In this document: piece after piece, positions 1 to 11,861 of the stretch | Layout of the letters: every line of letters begins with the position of its first letter | Numbering within the stretch: position 1 is the stretch's first letter | Origin: Escallonia rubra | Taxonomy: Eukaryota > Streptophyta > Magnoliopsida > Escalloniales > Escalloniaceae | DNA: 64,000 nucleotides | Direction of reading: 5' to 3' | Assembly: GCA_033065855.1 (NCBI GenBank) | Contig: JAVXUO010000818.1 | Span: forward strand, 124,001 to 188,000 | The notes under the pieces: model-generated | Told to the model about the DNA's origin: nothing | Seen by the model: only the letters and a program-made list of their open reading frames with translations | Databases searched by the model: none | Program-made: the position numbers and the translations under genes

Positions 1-1013
1 CTATATAAATGGGGCAACTACATGCTATATTATAACAAAAACCCTCTTTTAAAGTAAACACCAAATCGATAGGCAGACACCCAAAGTAAATGACTGATTA
101 TAACTGAACACAATTAAACTTAATAGTATAAAGCTAAATTTTGTACATATTAGACCTCACAGTATTTATTATTTTTGTTCTTGATCGAAGTTTCAGCCTT
201 TGCAGAGACATAATCGGTGTTCGCTTGATCTCTAGATGTCGCTTTGCTTATTGATTCTCAAATGGAATTATAGATTCTATTGATTTGCTTCTTGATTCTC
301 CCAGTTTGCGGCTTGATGCGAATTCTAGTTCTATTTCTCTAGCCTAATCTTGTGTCTCGTTTGTTTTGTGTCACTTCATCTCCCAAAATAAATGGGTCAA
401 AGCTCGTTGCTTGACAAAGATGCCCATGTAGATGTGACCATGTTAGGGGTGCATGACCCTTTTGGAAGAAATAATAGACGAGGGGATCAATTTAGAGACA
501 GAGCAAAGTACAAAACATGTAGCGAAAACAGGAGTGTAGGGACAATTTGAAAAATGCAAGGATGGTTAAAAGGATAGAAAACAGACATTTTGGTCGTGTA
601 GCTCCAGAGATATGACTCGAGAATTAAGGAAAGACGAGAAAATCATTATTCTATTTGGTTTAAGGCTTGTAAGATACAGATTACATTGAATTTATGTGAT
701 GGACGGTAAGATGATTTAAAAGCCAAGAGGGAAAAAGAGAACAAGTGAATTTATTCACAAAGTTTACATAGATAAATTACAATATTGTATAAAAGTTAGA
801 GAGGCTAATTTTTCCACGAGCTTTTGTCCATGTTTCACCTATATTTTTAACGTGCTCAATGCACCACAGTTTTCCTAGCTATTCTTAGCACGATAACGGG
901 GTCAAAATATGCAGAATTTCTTACTTTTCGTGGAGGATTAGCACTCTCACGCCCATATTTACGGGCAGACCGACTTAATGATGGCCACGCATGAGATCAC
1001 AGGAGACCACTTT
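1..1013. other. intergenic, no gene recognised
   Basis: AT-rich sequence beyond the 3' end of the exonuclease gene. I see no convincing coding exon, terminal inverted repeat or tandem array in it. Confidence 0.5.
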
Positions 1014-1130
1014 AGGCCGTTTGCAACGTAGCAAAGTGGTAAGGCATCATCAGCTTTTGGTATTGGGATGCAAAGGTTCGGCACGAGTTGTCCAGTCCAA
1101 GTAGTACTCCTGGTCTAAATTGCAGCTGCA
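1014..1130 (+). repeat. tRNA-derived SINE head (probable)
   Basis: A box-A-like stretch (TAGCAAAGTGG, about 1029) is followed some 35 bases later by a box-B-like AAAGGTTCGGCAC (about 1072). This is the spacing of an internal RNA polymerase III promoter. The stretch does not fold as an intact tRNA and lacks a proper acceptor stem, so a tRNA-derived SINE or tRNA relic is more likely than a functional tRNA. Target duplications were not identified. Confidence 0.4.
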
Positions 1131-1644
1131 AAAAGCGTGGGCTCAGGGCTCTGTCAAGATTTCAGAGTAACAAAGGCAAACCAATTCTGAAGATGCATTA
1201 TTACTATTATTAGCATAAAAGCAGCTAAGAAACCACGTTAATCAGCCCAAGAAAACTCTGCTTAAAAATCCGAAAACATATTAGCGCTGCATCGAAGAAC
1301 CCAAAGCAAAAAAATATTGGGTTGCAGTTGCGTCGAATTACATTATACAGTCCAGCTCATACGATACTGAAGCACGGGATACGAACGCAGAGTCAAACTG
1401 GATGGGAATGGCCTACAAAAACAAGGGCCTATTCCCACTAGCAGCTTTAGAAGAAGGGAGAAAATTACTATAATGACCACGGGAAGACGACTCCGTTATA
1501 TTATCTACCAGATATATCCAATGTCGATAGAGGGCATCAGCAAATCTTAACCGTAGATGTCTTCAGAAACTCTAATTTAGCAATCCTACTTCCATATCTA
1601 CAGAAGAGCTTGTCCTTCGTATCAAATAAACTCTTCAACCATCT

Positions 1645-1775
1645 TCATCAGTCCGTCACTTGCATTACTTGCCATTCCAAGTTGATGACAAAAGCTAGCA
1701 AGTAAAATATGGGTACACCCTCGCCTCGATATCAAGGAGGGGTCCATCATTCCAACAACTGCAATAAGAGTGTTG
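1645..1775 (-). pseudogene. duplicated fragment of the DIS3L2 terminal exon
   Basis: This stretch repeats, with many changes, the region around 1825-1960 that holds the end of the last DIS3L2 exon and its 3' side. Shared landmarks are a GTCACTT(T)GCA(T/C)TACTT block and an ATATCAAG(G/A)(A/G)GG...CCATCAT block followed by CCAACAACTGCA or CCACCAACTGCA. On the minus strand it can be read as a degenerate version of the C-terminal S1-barrel end. It lies after the DIS3L2 stop codon. It is best read as an old partial tandem duplication. An alternative terminal exon is less likely. Confidence 0.5.
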
Positions 1776-1867
1776 AATGGAGACGCATACATAGGAGGTC
1801 CCCTACTTACATCATCTTCACCAGTCTTGTCACTTTGCACTACTTATCGCGAGTTCCAAAAACATAG

Positions 1868-4800
1868 CTACAGGCCCTGGAAATATGAACTGATGTACAA
1901 CCTTGCCCCTATATCAAGGGGGCCATCATCTCCACCAACTGCATTAAGCACAACAGGGATTGTTGAAAGCAGCCGCACAGTAACAGGAAAAACAGCCGGT
2001 TCGATATCGAGACTCTCCGATATGCAAAAGTTTGAAGTGTACCCTTCTGTTAGTGTAGCACTGCCCTCGATACCTCTGCCTTCAGGAAAATCCACTTCCT
2101 GCATTAAGCTGCATGGGCTGGTAACCAATACAACCTCGTCAAGCATCCTATACTTGCCTTGGCTTCCTCTCTTCTGAGAACGTTTATTTGAAAGCACTAA
2201 TGTGGATGTAGCATCAAGCCATTCGACCGCCAGGCCATCAACTTCGTCATAATGTATACGCCGTTCAATCTACAAAGACCACCATAAGAAAGACAAGGAA
2301 TTGTGAATTTTGCAAGGACAAAATGAATTCAACCACAACGTACTATAACTGGGAAACAGAAAAAAGGAACTCACAGCTAGCTTGTGAATATATATTGACA
2401 TGAATCTTGGCCCCAGACCCAATACTCTTGCTTCTGAAAATATAATCTGCAAAAGATAAGTAATAGACCAGTAACCAGTTAGGAAAAAGACTGTCAATGA
2501 AAATTTATCTGAAAACCCAGATTTATCAGAGCATGAATAGCAAATAACAAAAGAAAAGGATTCATGCAGAGGTTCCATGGTGCTCAAATTTGTTATCGAG
2601 AGGCTTCAAAAGATGACAGATCATAATGCTAACAGAATGACAAACTTTAATCATACATATAGAATCATCATGTTTCAAAGATGAGAGCAACCTAGTTGAA
2701 AGAGATTACCCAGAGTAATTCATGGATTACAAAATAGACACGATATGAACTGAATAGTATTATGTGTGTCATATCAGGCTTATTGTAAATTCCTTCCCAC
2801 ACCCACACCCCAAAAAAATGATGATTCTAATTATTTCTTCTTCCTAGAATCCTGGTTAAGGCTTTCAATCTTCCATCTTGTTAAGCTACCACCTCAAGTT
2901 TAACATATTAAAAATGGGACCAAACACGTATTGTTTATCATATATTGACACCCTTACACCCACTCAGATGTGTCTTATCGTTAAGGGGGCTAATTGCAGG
3001 CTGGCTGACTGAACCGAAGAACATGCCAATAAGAGGCAGGACATATGCAGTTTTGGCTATCCTGACGGTGGCAATACGTATTTGCCGTTTGATGCAATAA
3101 TATGTTACGAGGGTGAGAAGACAGTTGATTAATTACTTCATTACAAAGGAACTGGAGATATCTAATCTAATGTCAACTACTATTAGTAAAAAGATTAACC
3201 ATCTAGGAAGCACGGACTCCGGTGCGAGTGAGGGCACGATACTGGTGCGGATACGCAGATACGTCATTTTAGGGGAAAATAGGATACGGGTGCGGCAGGG
3301 ATACAGAAAATTACATACAAATACACACACACACAAATACACACACACACACAGATATATTTTTATTTATATTTATGTTCTTTACATGTGTGACAATGAT
3401 ATTAATCCTTCCAACAAAATTAGTGAGAGTTTGTAAAATTGGTGGGCTGATTTGGAATTATTGAAATTTTAAAGCTGAATATAATAATGTTTGTGTGAGT
3501 TTGGGTATTACTAGTATTTCTATAAGTTTATGGGGTTAGTTTGGATAATAAGTTAAATAAAGGCATAGAAAGTTAAAAGGTCATGTATCGAGAGAAGAGA
3601 GCATTCTTCTTCTTCTTCTAAGAAAACACTCTTCTTCTTCCAAGATAACAGATGCTGTCCTTTTCCAAGACAATCCCATCCAGGTACCTCCTTCTTCTTC
3701 TTTCTTCTTCTTCTTCTTTTTCTTGTTTCTTTTTCTTCTTCAGTAATCACACACTGCCAGACGTTGTTGCTATAGCCAGACAGGGTCGTCGCCGACTTCC
3801 AGCCGTTGCCGCTTTCTTCTTCTTATTTCTCTCCTCTCTGTCCAGATTGTTAGGAACCCTAGGTCGTCAATTCAACTTTGAGCCCTCAAGCACCCGGTGC
3901 GTGTCCAAGCCATGTCCCTGCCGTGTCGGAGACGCACACGGAGTTCGGCAAAGTAATTGAAAAATCAAAGAATTATGGACACGCACCCAGCCGCACCCGA
4001 GCCGCACGATTTGCACCCAGTGCTGGTGCGTCGGCCGAATCACCGCACCCGTGCTTCATAATTAACCATTATCAGAATGATATGCATGCGCAATTATCGC
4101 AATTATGATTTCACTGACCTTCGGCAACCAAACAAGTTCACATGCAAATTCAGTATCCGAAGGTTACATTAGCGTCTAGGACGCAACTACGAGAAATAGA
4201 AAACAGACCTGAAATACAATTGAAGTGCTTACCATTTTCTTCATTTTCGTCTTCATGTTTTTGAACAGACAGAAAAAAATTCCTTTTCAGAGAAATTGAA
4301 AATTTGAATGCCACTTTCAGAATTGCAGAAGTAATGATAATAGATTACATACCAATTTTGAAAAGTACGAAAACACGTGTATGTTGATTAAATACCGTTT
4401 TCAACATATTTACATGTCAAAAGAAGTGGTGAAAATTCCCTTAATACATTTCCGAGGAGTTGGTTAATAGTGGTTGAATTTCGTGTTTATGAAAACAGAA
4501 TTTGAAAACGGCTAGCAAGCATAACTTTTGTACAAACACAAAACGAGGTGTTAAGGATTTTATGTGAAGATCCTCAAGTCAATTGTCAAATGAAAAAAAT
4601 CTATGAAGTATTATGTCAGAAGGTGTTTAATCTCTTTCACACCACAAAACTCTCTTAACGAGTGAATCAGTCGTTTCTAGTTGTTTATCCAAGATTTGAA
4701 TAGGTACCCAGCTAATTAAGAAGAAACGGTCTCGACAGCGGGATCAAGGCCCTGCATGATTTTTGGTTTGTTGTTGGGGGGTTGGGGGGGGCGCGGGGGT

Positions 4801-7800
4801 GGGGTGTGTTGTTTGGAAGAAAATGAGGAGAAATTTCTTGATATCTAATGCTGCAGCCTTGAAGCAGTAAATTTAAAAGGTGACAAAACTGGTGGTAAGT
4901 ACAAAAAACCAGCCAACGGGTCATGCAAAAAACGCATATAACAATCAAACTGTTGGAACCAAATAGAATCTGTGACATATATCAACAAAGTGACTAGCTA
5001 TTCCCCTAATTAGCAGTCAGAATGTATGACAACAGGAAGAAGTACAGCAATTAGCAGTCAGAATGTATGACAACAGGAAGAAGTACAGCCAAAAAATGTC
5101 TGCAGGTCATATAGAAAAGGCATAAATTTACCTCCTTCTTTCTCAGTAGAAGCCACATGCAAAGTTTATCTATAGCATCCTTCACATGCCTACTAGCCAA
5201 CTTTCTTTCATTACAATGAGCAGCAACATCTGCAAGTATATCTGGGCGTGGAACTCTATGCTTTAGTGCTGCGCCAGATAACGCTTCCCGAGCTTCAGCT
5301 GATTTTGCACCATCTTTATCAAAGGATATGCCACTGAAGCATCTTCTAGTCACTCTCTCTCCAGTTGGGCCTTGCACTCTTCTTTTCTGCTTCAAATACA
5401 TTTCTTCAGCGTCTACTGTTGCAGCCAGTGTCCGATGAACTACAATATCAGGGTACCGACGCAGTGGAGAGGTGAAGTGAGTGTAGAGAGGAACAGCCAG
5501 AGCATAATGGCTCCAATCACCGACACTGTCATCTAGATCTCCACTAGAAAAATATGCAGCTAACTGCATAGGTCTTGTAGCATACGATATAAGAACATCA
5601 AGCAACACAGTATCGTCCTTGAGGTCTAGCCTAATACGCTCCAACGATTGCTGAAGCTGGCCAGAAGAAGAAGTTTCCAATGCTAAACCATGTTTGCTAC
5701 AAAAAGATTCAAATTCTCTAAGCTTCCGCAAGTTAGGTTCAGGGTGCCTCCGCAACAAAGCACTAGAAGGATAGGCCCTAGATATTACTTCTGCAGCTGT
5801 TCGATTAGCCAAAAGCATAAACTCCTCAACAAGAAAGTTTGAGTCCTTCCGCCCACAAAGCATGCTATTATATGGAATTCCATTGTCATCAAGTAAGAAA
5901 ACCAACTTGTGATTTTCTAGTGACAGGGCACCATCATTAAACCTTTTCTCCTTTAAAGATTTGGAGATCTCGTGAAGACACTTAACAGATCTAATAACAT
6001 CAGACCATTCAAATTGGCCATGAAAATCCGGGCAACCATATTCCGAGCTATTAAAGCCTTCCACATCAAACAGCCCATCAATAATGTCCTGAGCATGTTC
6101 GTATGAGAGCTTGCAACAAGAACGTATTACAGTACGGCCAATCCAGCGATCTAAAACCTGCCCAGCTAGATTAATGTCCCAAAAGATAGAAAAAGCAAGT
6201 CTGTCCACTCCAGGATTAAGTGATCCTATATTTTCTGAAAGCAATGATGGCAGCATTGATAATTTACTGTGCAACAAGTAAACACTGGTTGATCGCATTT
6301 GAGCTTCTATGTCCAAGGCTGTGTCTGGAAGAACAAAGTAAGATACATCTGCAATGTGGACACCTACTCTGTAAATGCCATTGGATAACCATTGAACTGA
6401 TAGTGCATCATCAAGGTCAGTAGCAGTTGAAGGATCAATAGTAAATAAGCACAAGTTTCTGATATCTCTTCTACTTTGAAGTTCCTCTCGAGGCACCTCC
6501 CACGGAACACGAGGAAGACAGGAAAGTGTTTCAGCAGAAAAGTCAGAAGAATGTATTGCATTTTCAAACAAAATTGCAGCAATGTGTGCTTGTAATTCTC
6601 CACCCCTTCCAAAAACATGCATGACAAGAGCTTGTGGAAACATGTATTCTTCCCGCCAATCAACAATACATGCAGCTACAAGTTCCATCTCCACCGTGCC
6701 ATCACATTGCTCGAGCCTTTCCTTGATGCAATCAGGCAGGCTTTTCACAGGAACCATCATTCTGGGAAATTTTGGATCAGTTGGTGTTAAAGGGATGTAC
6801 TCACGTCTTGAAGATAATAATGAAGGTTTGTTCTTCTTACTGTCTTTCATGTAACCTTCTCTACTAGAAAACCACTCCTTTACACCAAGAAAACCAACAA
6901 CAGCATCCCGACGAGGAGACATTTCAATGATGGCAACGACTCTACCAGTTGGCCTTTTTGATGGGAATAAACTTATCGTAGCACATAACTTCTCCACTGC
7001 CGACACAGCTTCTTTTTGCTCACTAGAACAATCTGCCAATGAAGCATCATACCCATGGTGGCAATTTCTATTAACATGCTGACAAACTGCTGGTCCCACG
7101 TTTTCAGTAATAACATTTTGGCTGAGGTAAGCACTACTCTCGCAGTGAAATCCATCTACAGAAAGAGGCAAAACACTACTACAATCAGCATACTCACCTA
7201 CTCCGTCTACCTTATTTTTCTCCTTGCAATAATCACGGACTGATTCAGTGGCTGTAGTAGGAAGCAAATTATTGTCTTCCATCACGGCAGGATTGTTGGA
7301 AGTCAGAATTGAACCTTTCATTTTCGTCCATAATGAAAAACGATCAACTTTGATCAACACAATGTCTCCTTCCACCTACATCAAAGAAGTAAACATATCT
7401 GATGGTCAAAGAAACATGTACAAACAAATAACCATGGTATGCATGTCCATAAACATGCATGTACAAGATTGTAGATCAGTGCTCAAACATCGCCTACAAT
7501 GTTAACAAAAGTGCGCCTAGGCACAAGGCACAGGGAGAGCGCCTCGCCTAGGGCTAGCACAGCCACTTCAAAGAGGCACGCGGCTAGGTGCCCAGGCGCA
7601 AGTTGCATGTCGAGGTGGAAGCGCTATTAAAAGCCCAAGAAAATCATGTCTTTGATTTTTACCATCGTGGCATCATCTCAACCAGTTATTTTTTATTCTT
7701 TCTTTCATAGCATCATAAATCAATATCTAAACCGGAAAAAAGGGGGAGGGAAAAAAAAAACCTAAAACCCCAAATCCCCAATCAATCGATTCTCTAGTTG

Positions 7801-9643
7801 TTTTCCCCGTACTCTGTTACAGGGTTGCCTAGCGCTTCCATCGAAAGCTTATATCTCTTGATTTGAAGCAATTAATTGCCATCCTCACCCCGAAGAGGTA
7901 ATAACAACTCTCGATCTTGCCATACCCATTGGCCTCCTTTCATTACTGCAAGCAGGAGCCCCTATCGACGTTCTTAGTTCTTATGCCCAGTAGTGTCATA
8001 TTCGTATATGGAGAAACCGCAAGCCCATCTATCTCGATTTGAATAGTGAAACCTGTTCGAACTCCGGATTGGGAAAGATGTTAGTAGGTCCAGTCTTAAA
8101 GAAAAGAGTAGAGGATTGGTTGATAGAGTGAGAAACCCCTCTTTGGTTGTGAGCTTGAAATGTCATCATAGGCATCACTTTGGAAAGGATATTCTAATCT
8201 AAGTGCATGATATAGTCGAACCCAAATCTACTGCTCTTTCAATTCACTGTGCCAGTGCCTCGTGGCCGACTGAGGCTCCTTTCAAGTAGATCTACTCCTT
8301 CAATTCAGCTTACAGACAAAGAAGATGAAACTAAGGAAAGATCTCTACCAGACCTGGAGCGTATAATTCCCCTTGAAGAAAGCATTGTTACCTTGGCCCT
8401 CACTGATGATGAGGATGACGGTGTCATCTTCACTTAAACTACCAACTTCTAATTGGATTAGTGTTGGACATTTATTAAATTACAATGTTCTGGAACTTTT
8501 TTACGTGATTTTAATGTAATGCACTAATGCCTATTTATTTTTATTTTGCACCTCGCTTCGAAAAGGCTCGGGCCTGTGCCTTACGCCTAGGCACCAGCGG
8601 CCCTTTGTGCCTAAGGTGCAACTGCGCCTTTAATAACAAAGGTCCACTATGAGAGTAACGAAAAAAACAACGTGCAGAACCTCGGTTCAAAGTATCGGCC
8701 GTTCGGCCAATGTATCAGCTCAACAATTTCACTCACTTTTGGTCTAGCAGCAATTTGAACTATTCGTTTCACGAAATCTCATAGCACGGTATATGCATAA
8801 GATGTGTGAAACATAGTCGAAAATAAAAAATTACCATACACATACAAAATAATAAAAAACAAAATGCCAGGATATTAGATTATTAGTCTCCTCTATGCTA
8901 TTAAATGACATGTCTTAGGGAGAACACATATGAGCAAATAGTTGTTTGGAAAATGAGAACATGAATTCCATTTATCAAAAGGAGTGGGGGACAAAATTAG
9001 TTTGTTACCATAATGTTATTAAGAGATAGCACACTTATGGTGAAGCCTTTTTGAAACTTCCAACTATACCCCTTCATAATATACTAACTTCAGACTAAAA
9101 CAAAGTAAATCAAGGTCACCGTTGGATAATTGTCTTCAATTAATAAACAACCATTCCACTACAACTTTTTTATCCACATTACTCCATCCACTCCACCCAA
9201 ATATCTAACCGACAATATCTTTACTCCATCTCTATGCTCCTTTGAGACCCATTTTCATGGTAAACTCAATTATCTTTTATGTACTTTTTATTGTATGTGT
9301 CGATTAGACATGAAGCAGAGAACTAGGTGATAAACTTCTTTGTCAATTTGACTTTACCATATATTATCAGGAGGAAAACCACATTATATTTCTATTTTTG
9401 TCCACACTTGCAGGGAAATCCAGCTGCTACTGAAGGCAACAGCATATTTAGTGCCACAAAGAAACCAAGAAAACGAAAATGAACTTACAGCTCTATTTTG
9501 GGCAGCAGCTCCACTGATGAGGATATCGGTTGGCACTCCATCAATTTTGCAGTAGGCCTAACAACATAAAGGAGCGGGAACATGACATAAAAGAGTGAGC
9601 TACCAAGCTGGGATTGGAGAAGGGGGGGGAGGAGGGAGGGAGG

Positions 9644-9682
<39 letters not shown>

Positions 9683-11194
9683 CAAGTCTATTGTGAACAT
9701 TCACACGAAACAGTGCTTTAAAAGTGTTGCCTTTCTGTGATAGAAACAAGAGACATATATTTATTGTTATCCACGTATAGCCTCAGAAAAAGAGAAAATT
9801 CACTACTAATCAGCTCCAAACACATGCAGAGACTAACCTCTAACTCCTGTGTAACAGCTTCAGAGGACCAGTGCGAATCGAAATATTTTTTCTGGCTATG
9901 ACACTCTATCTGTTGCGATAGGGGGAAACTCTTCTTCACATTTGAACCAACTGCAGCATCAAGTGCAATTGGCTCGGGACATGATTGTGAAAATATACTT
10001 TCACTAAAATCAGATTGAAACATATGTTGATCTTGCATACTTCCACCCTCCCGAGCAGCTACTTCTTCACTTAGATGCATAGTAGGCAAGGAATTGAAAG
10101 CAATATTAGATGCTTGGAGCAGCTGCTGTTCCTCCGGTTCTACAGAATTAAATATGCTACAGGTTCCCGAAAACTCTGATGCTTCGAGGCGTAATTCAGT
10201 TGCTGAACTACAAACTGCCAAGAGCCAATAGTCAGCACAGCAACACGCGTGCACGAGAGAGAGAGAGAGAGAGGGAGGGAGGGCATGAACATGACAGCAT
10301 ATAATCCATCTTATTAGCTAACCCCAGCTATATAAACCATTAGAGTGCTTATCCTTTGTACATTTTTCATCAATAGATAAGCACTCTAAACATGATCATC
10401 AGGGGTTGACAAATTAAGAAAATGCATGATACACATACTACTTTGCAACTTTTACTTTTACACTTTGATTATCTTGCAATCACTCTAATTTAAGTGTAAC
10501 TGCCCTAACTAATGGTCGTATCATGCATTAGTTTCCACAGATTTCACCTCAACACTAAATTAGTCATATCAGTTAAGAGTGAAAAAACCGGAAGGTTCAA
10601 ACCTCATTCTTTCCCTCCACAAACAAATTGCCATAAACTTGTGGGAGAGAAACCGGATGGCAAAGTGCATATGCTGTACGCCTATACCTCTAAATAAGGA
10701 AATATCAAGCACAACCCTTGAAAAGAAGGTCAACATTGTGTGCACCTGCTGAGGGTACAAAAAAGATCTACCTACGTGTCTCTAAGTATAACACGAGCAG
10801 AAAGACTAGCAAATGATCCATATCCAAAGAATTTATCATGTCTCTTAAACTCAAAAATCTAATCTTGAAGCTTCAGAATACTTTCTTTGAAGTGAATCTA
10901 TTCCATATGAGAAATCAACAGAGAGATTCCAAACCCAAGAATCTGTCATGCGAATAATGGTAAAAACCAAGAATCCAATCACACTAGAAAATAAAACCAA
11001 ACACAACCTGTTTCAGTAATCTAAAAACCCATCAACGAAATGCCTCCAAATCGATAATACAGTTCACAAAACATAATACCTGAAACAGACGGGCTCTGTT
11101 TGGATCCTCTCCTGGCCCGACGCTTCTTCTTCTTATTATCCTTACTGATATCACCGCTAACTTCAGGGGTCTGCTCATAAACCACCCCCTTCAT
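1868..11194 (-). CDS. DIS3L2: DIS3-like exonuclease 2 (SOV-type), seven coding exons
   Basis: Predicted cytoplasmic 3'-5' exoribonuclease of mRNA decay. Coding exons in order: 11194-11080, 10214-9838, 9734-9681, 9557-9489, 7375-5132, 2446-2375, 2269-1868. All joins are GT-AG and in phase, giving 1110 residues, close to the roughly 1050 of Arabidopsis SOV. Exon 1 is basic (KKKKRRARR). Exons 3-4 and the start of exon 5 carry the cold-shock-type segment (FRVNVHNRLEAYC, KIDGVPTD). Exon 5 carries the second cold-shock region and the whole RNB domain, with the metal-binding DPSTATDLDDAL motif near residue 519 and the HIADVS, TSPLRRYPD motifs. Exons 6-7 give LSEARVLGLGP-like and S1-type C-terminal segments. 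There is no PIN domain, as expected for DIS3L2 rather than RRP44. The start at 11194 is the first ATG after a TATA box, about 210 bases into the inferred transcript. No disabling change was seen. The exon 3 donor is weak. Large introns hold transposons. Confidence 0.93.
3203..4060. mobile_element. MULE-like non-autonomous DNA transposon in DIS3L2 intron
   Basis: The same nine bases, ATTAACCAT, flank the element at 3194-3202 and 4061-4069. The ends are imperfect inverted repeats sharing GAAGCACGG. GTGCGG/GCACCC-rich sequence continues inward on both sides. The 9-bp target duplication suggests a Mutator-like element. The inside holds CA repeats (about 3320), a TTC microsatellite (about 3600-3740) and no transposase. 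It sits in the intron between exons 6 and 7 of DIS3L2. Confidence 0.6.
5008..5089. repeat. 41-bp tandem duplication
   Basis: Two adjacent, essentially identical 41-bp units (5008-5048 and 5049-5089), about 40 bases inside the intron that follows the long DIS3L2 exon. This looks like a recent slippage or repair duplication. Confidence 0.85.
7511..8633. mobile_element. hAT-like non-autonomous element in DIS3L2 intron
   Basis: GC-rich ends with CCTAGGCAC / GTGCCT motifs form imperfect inverted repeats at both ends of a 1.1-kb insert. The flanks TAACAAAA (7503-7510) and TAACAAAG (8634-8641) resemble an 8-bp target duplication with one mismatch, the hAT signature. A short plus-strand reading frame with an acidic end (8249-8437) shows no family I recognise and may be captured or random. 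The insert lies between exons 4 and 5 of DIS3L2. Confidence 0.5.
9618..9680. repeat. GA/CT microsatellite abutting a splice donor
   Basis: A run of GGGA/GGAGG followed by (GA)n on the plus strand, so (CT)n in the DIS3L2 transcript. It starts immediately at the 5' splice site of exon 3 (donor G at 9680), making that donor read GAG then GTCTCT. A second, shorter GA/GGGA tract lies at 10253-10283 in intron 1. Confidence 0.85.
10340..10389. repeat. 14-bp inverted repeat in DIS3L2 intron 1
   Basis: TTAGAGTGCTTATC (10340-10353) is exactly mirrored at 10376-10389 with a 22-base loop. Its function is unknown. It could be the end of a small MITE. Confidence 0.5.
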
Positions 11195-11430
11195 CGTTTA
11201 AGCCAAAGAAAGAAAGAAAGAAGCAAACACAAACAGGAAGAAAGGAAAAGGAAAAAAGCAAAACAAAACAAAACCCTAATCTTGAGGTAAAGATAATTAA
11301 ATAAAAAAATTAAAAGAAGAAACGGAAATCTCCCGGCGATGAAAAAACTTGACGGAAGAAACCGGTAAAAAGAGGAGAAGGAATGAAGAGAATTAGTAGA
11401 GGAACCGAAGAGACGAAGATAGAGAGGGGT

Positions 11431-11439
11431 TTTTATATA
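11431..11439 (-). promoter_or_regulatory. TATA box of DIS3L2
   Basis: The minus strand reads TATATAAAA here, 237 bases before the start codon at 11194. Transcription would be expected to begin about 30 bases downstream, near 11405, giving a 5' untranslated region of about 210 bases rich in AG/CT runs. No competing TATA motif was seen nearer the ATG. Confidence 0.55.
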
Positions 11440-11861
11440 AGTTTTGGAGAAGAAATAAAAATAAAAAATAAAAAGGTCTGGAAAGAGGGGGGAGGTAGAG
11501 AAAGGGACGTTATGATTGGTCGGCGAAGACGAGCGCCGACTATTGATTCCTTTGTCTATTGTCTTCCCTCTTTTACTTTTTGCCCTTTCCTTTTCTTCCC
11601 GTTTTCTTTTTTTCCCTTTTTTTTTTAATATTATCAATTCTTCTTTTTAGCTTTTTTTTCCCCCTCATTCGGTGGACATGTTGGGCTGTGGGAAATGGAT
11701 CTAATGACACATGTGCTTCTACTTAAGATTTTATGGGTCCGTGATATGGATGTGACGTGTTGTGATGCTCTACACTATCAGTTCCTAGGTTTTTTGCACA
11801 CCAAGATTTTAAAAAAATTTCTTTTCAGTGCTGTAAGACAGAGAAAAAAGAGATTTTAAAC
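11440..11861. other. upstream flank of DIS3L2, no gene
   Basis: Purine- and T-rich low-complexity sequence without recognisable genes or repeats. Confidence 0.5.

Noticed and set aside
1014..1090. Functional tRNA gene
   Set aside because: Box A- and box B-like motifs exist, but no acceptor or anticodon stem can be drawn; a SINE head is a better fit.
5051..5131. Continuation of the long DIS3L2 exon to the next stop
   Set aside because: A GTAAAT donor at 5131 and the reappearance of the conserved protein sequence at 2446 show that this is intron read-through.
11191..11637. Frames on both strands upstream of DIS3L2
   Set aside because: They cover the TATA box and 5' untranslated region and reflect low-complexity AG/TC sequence.
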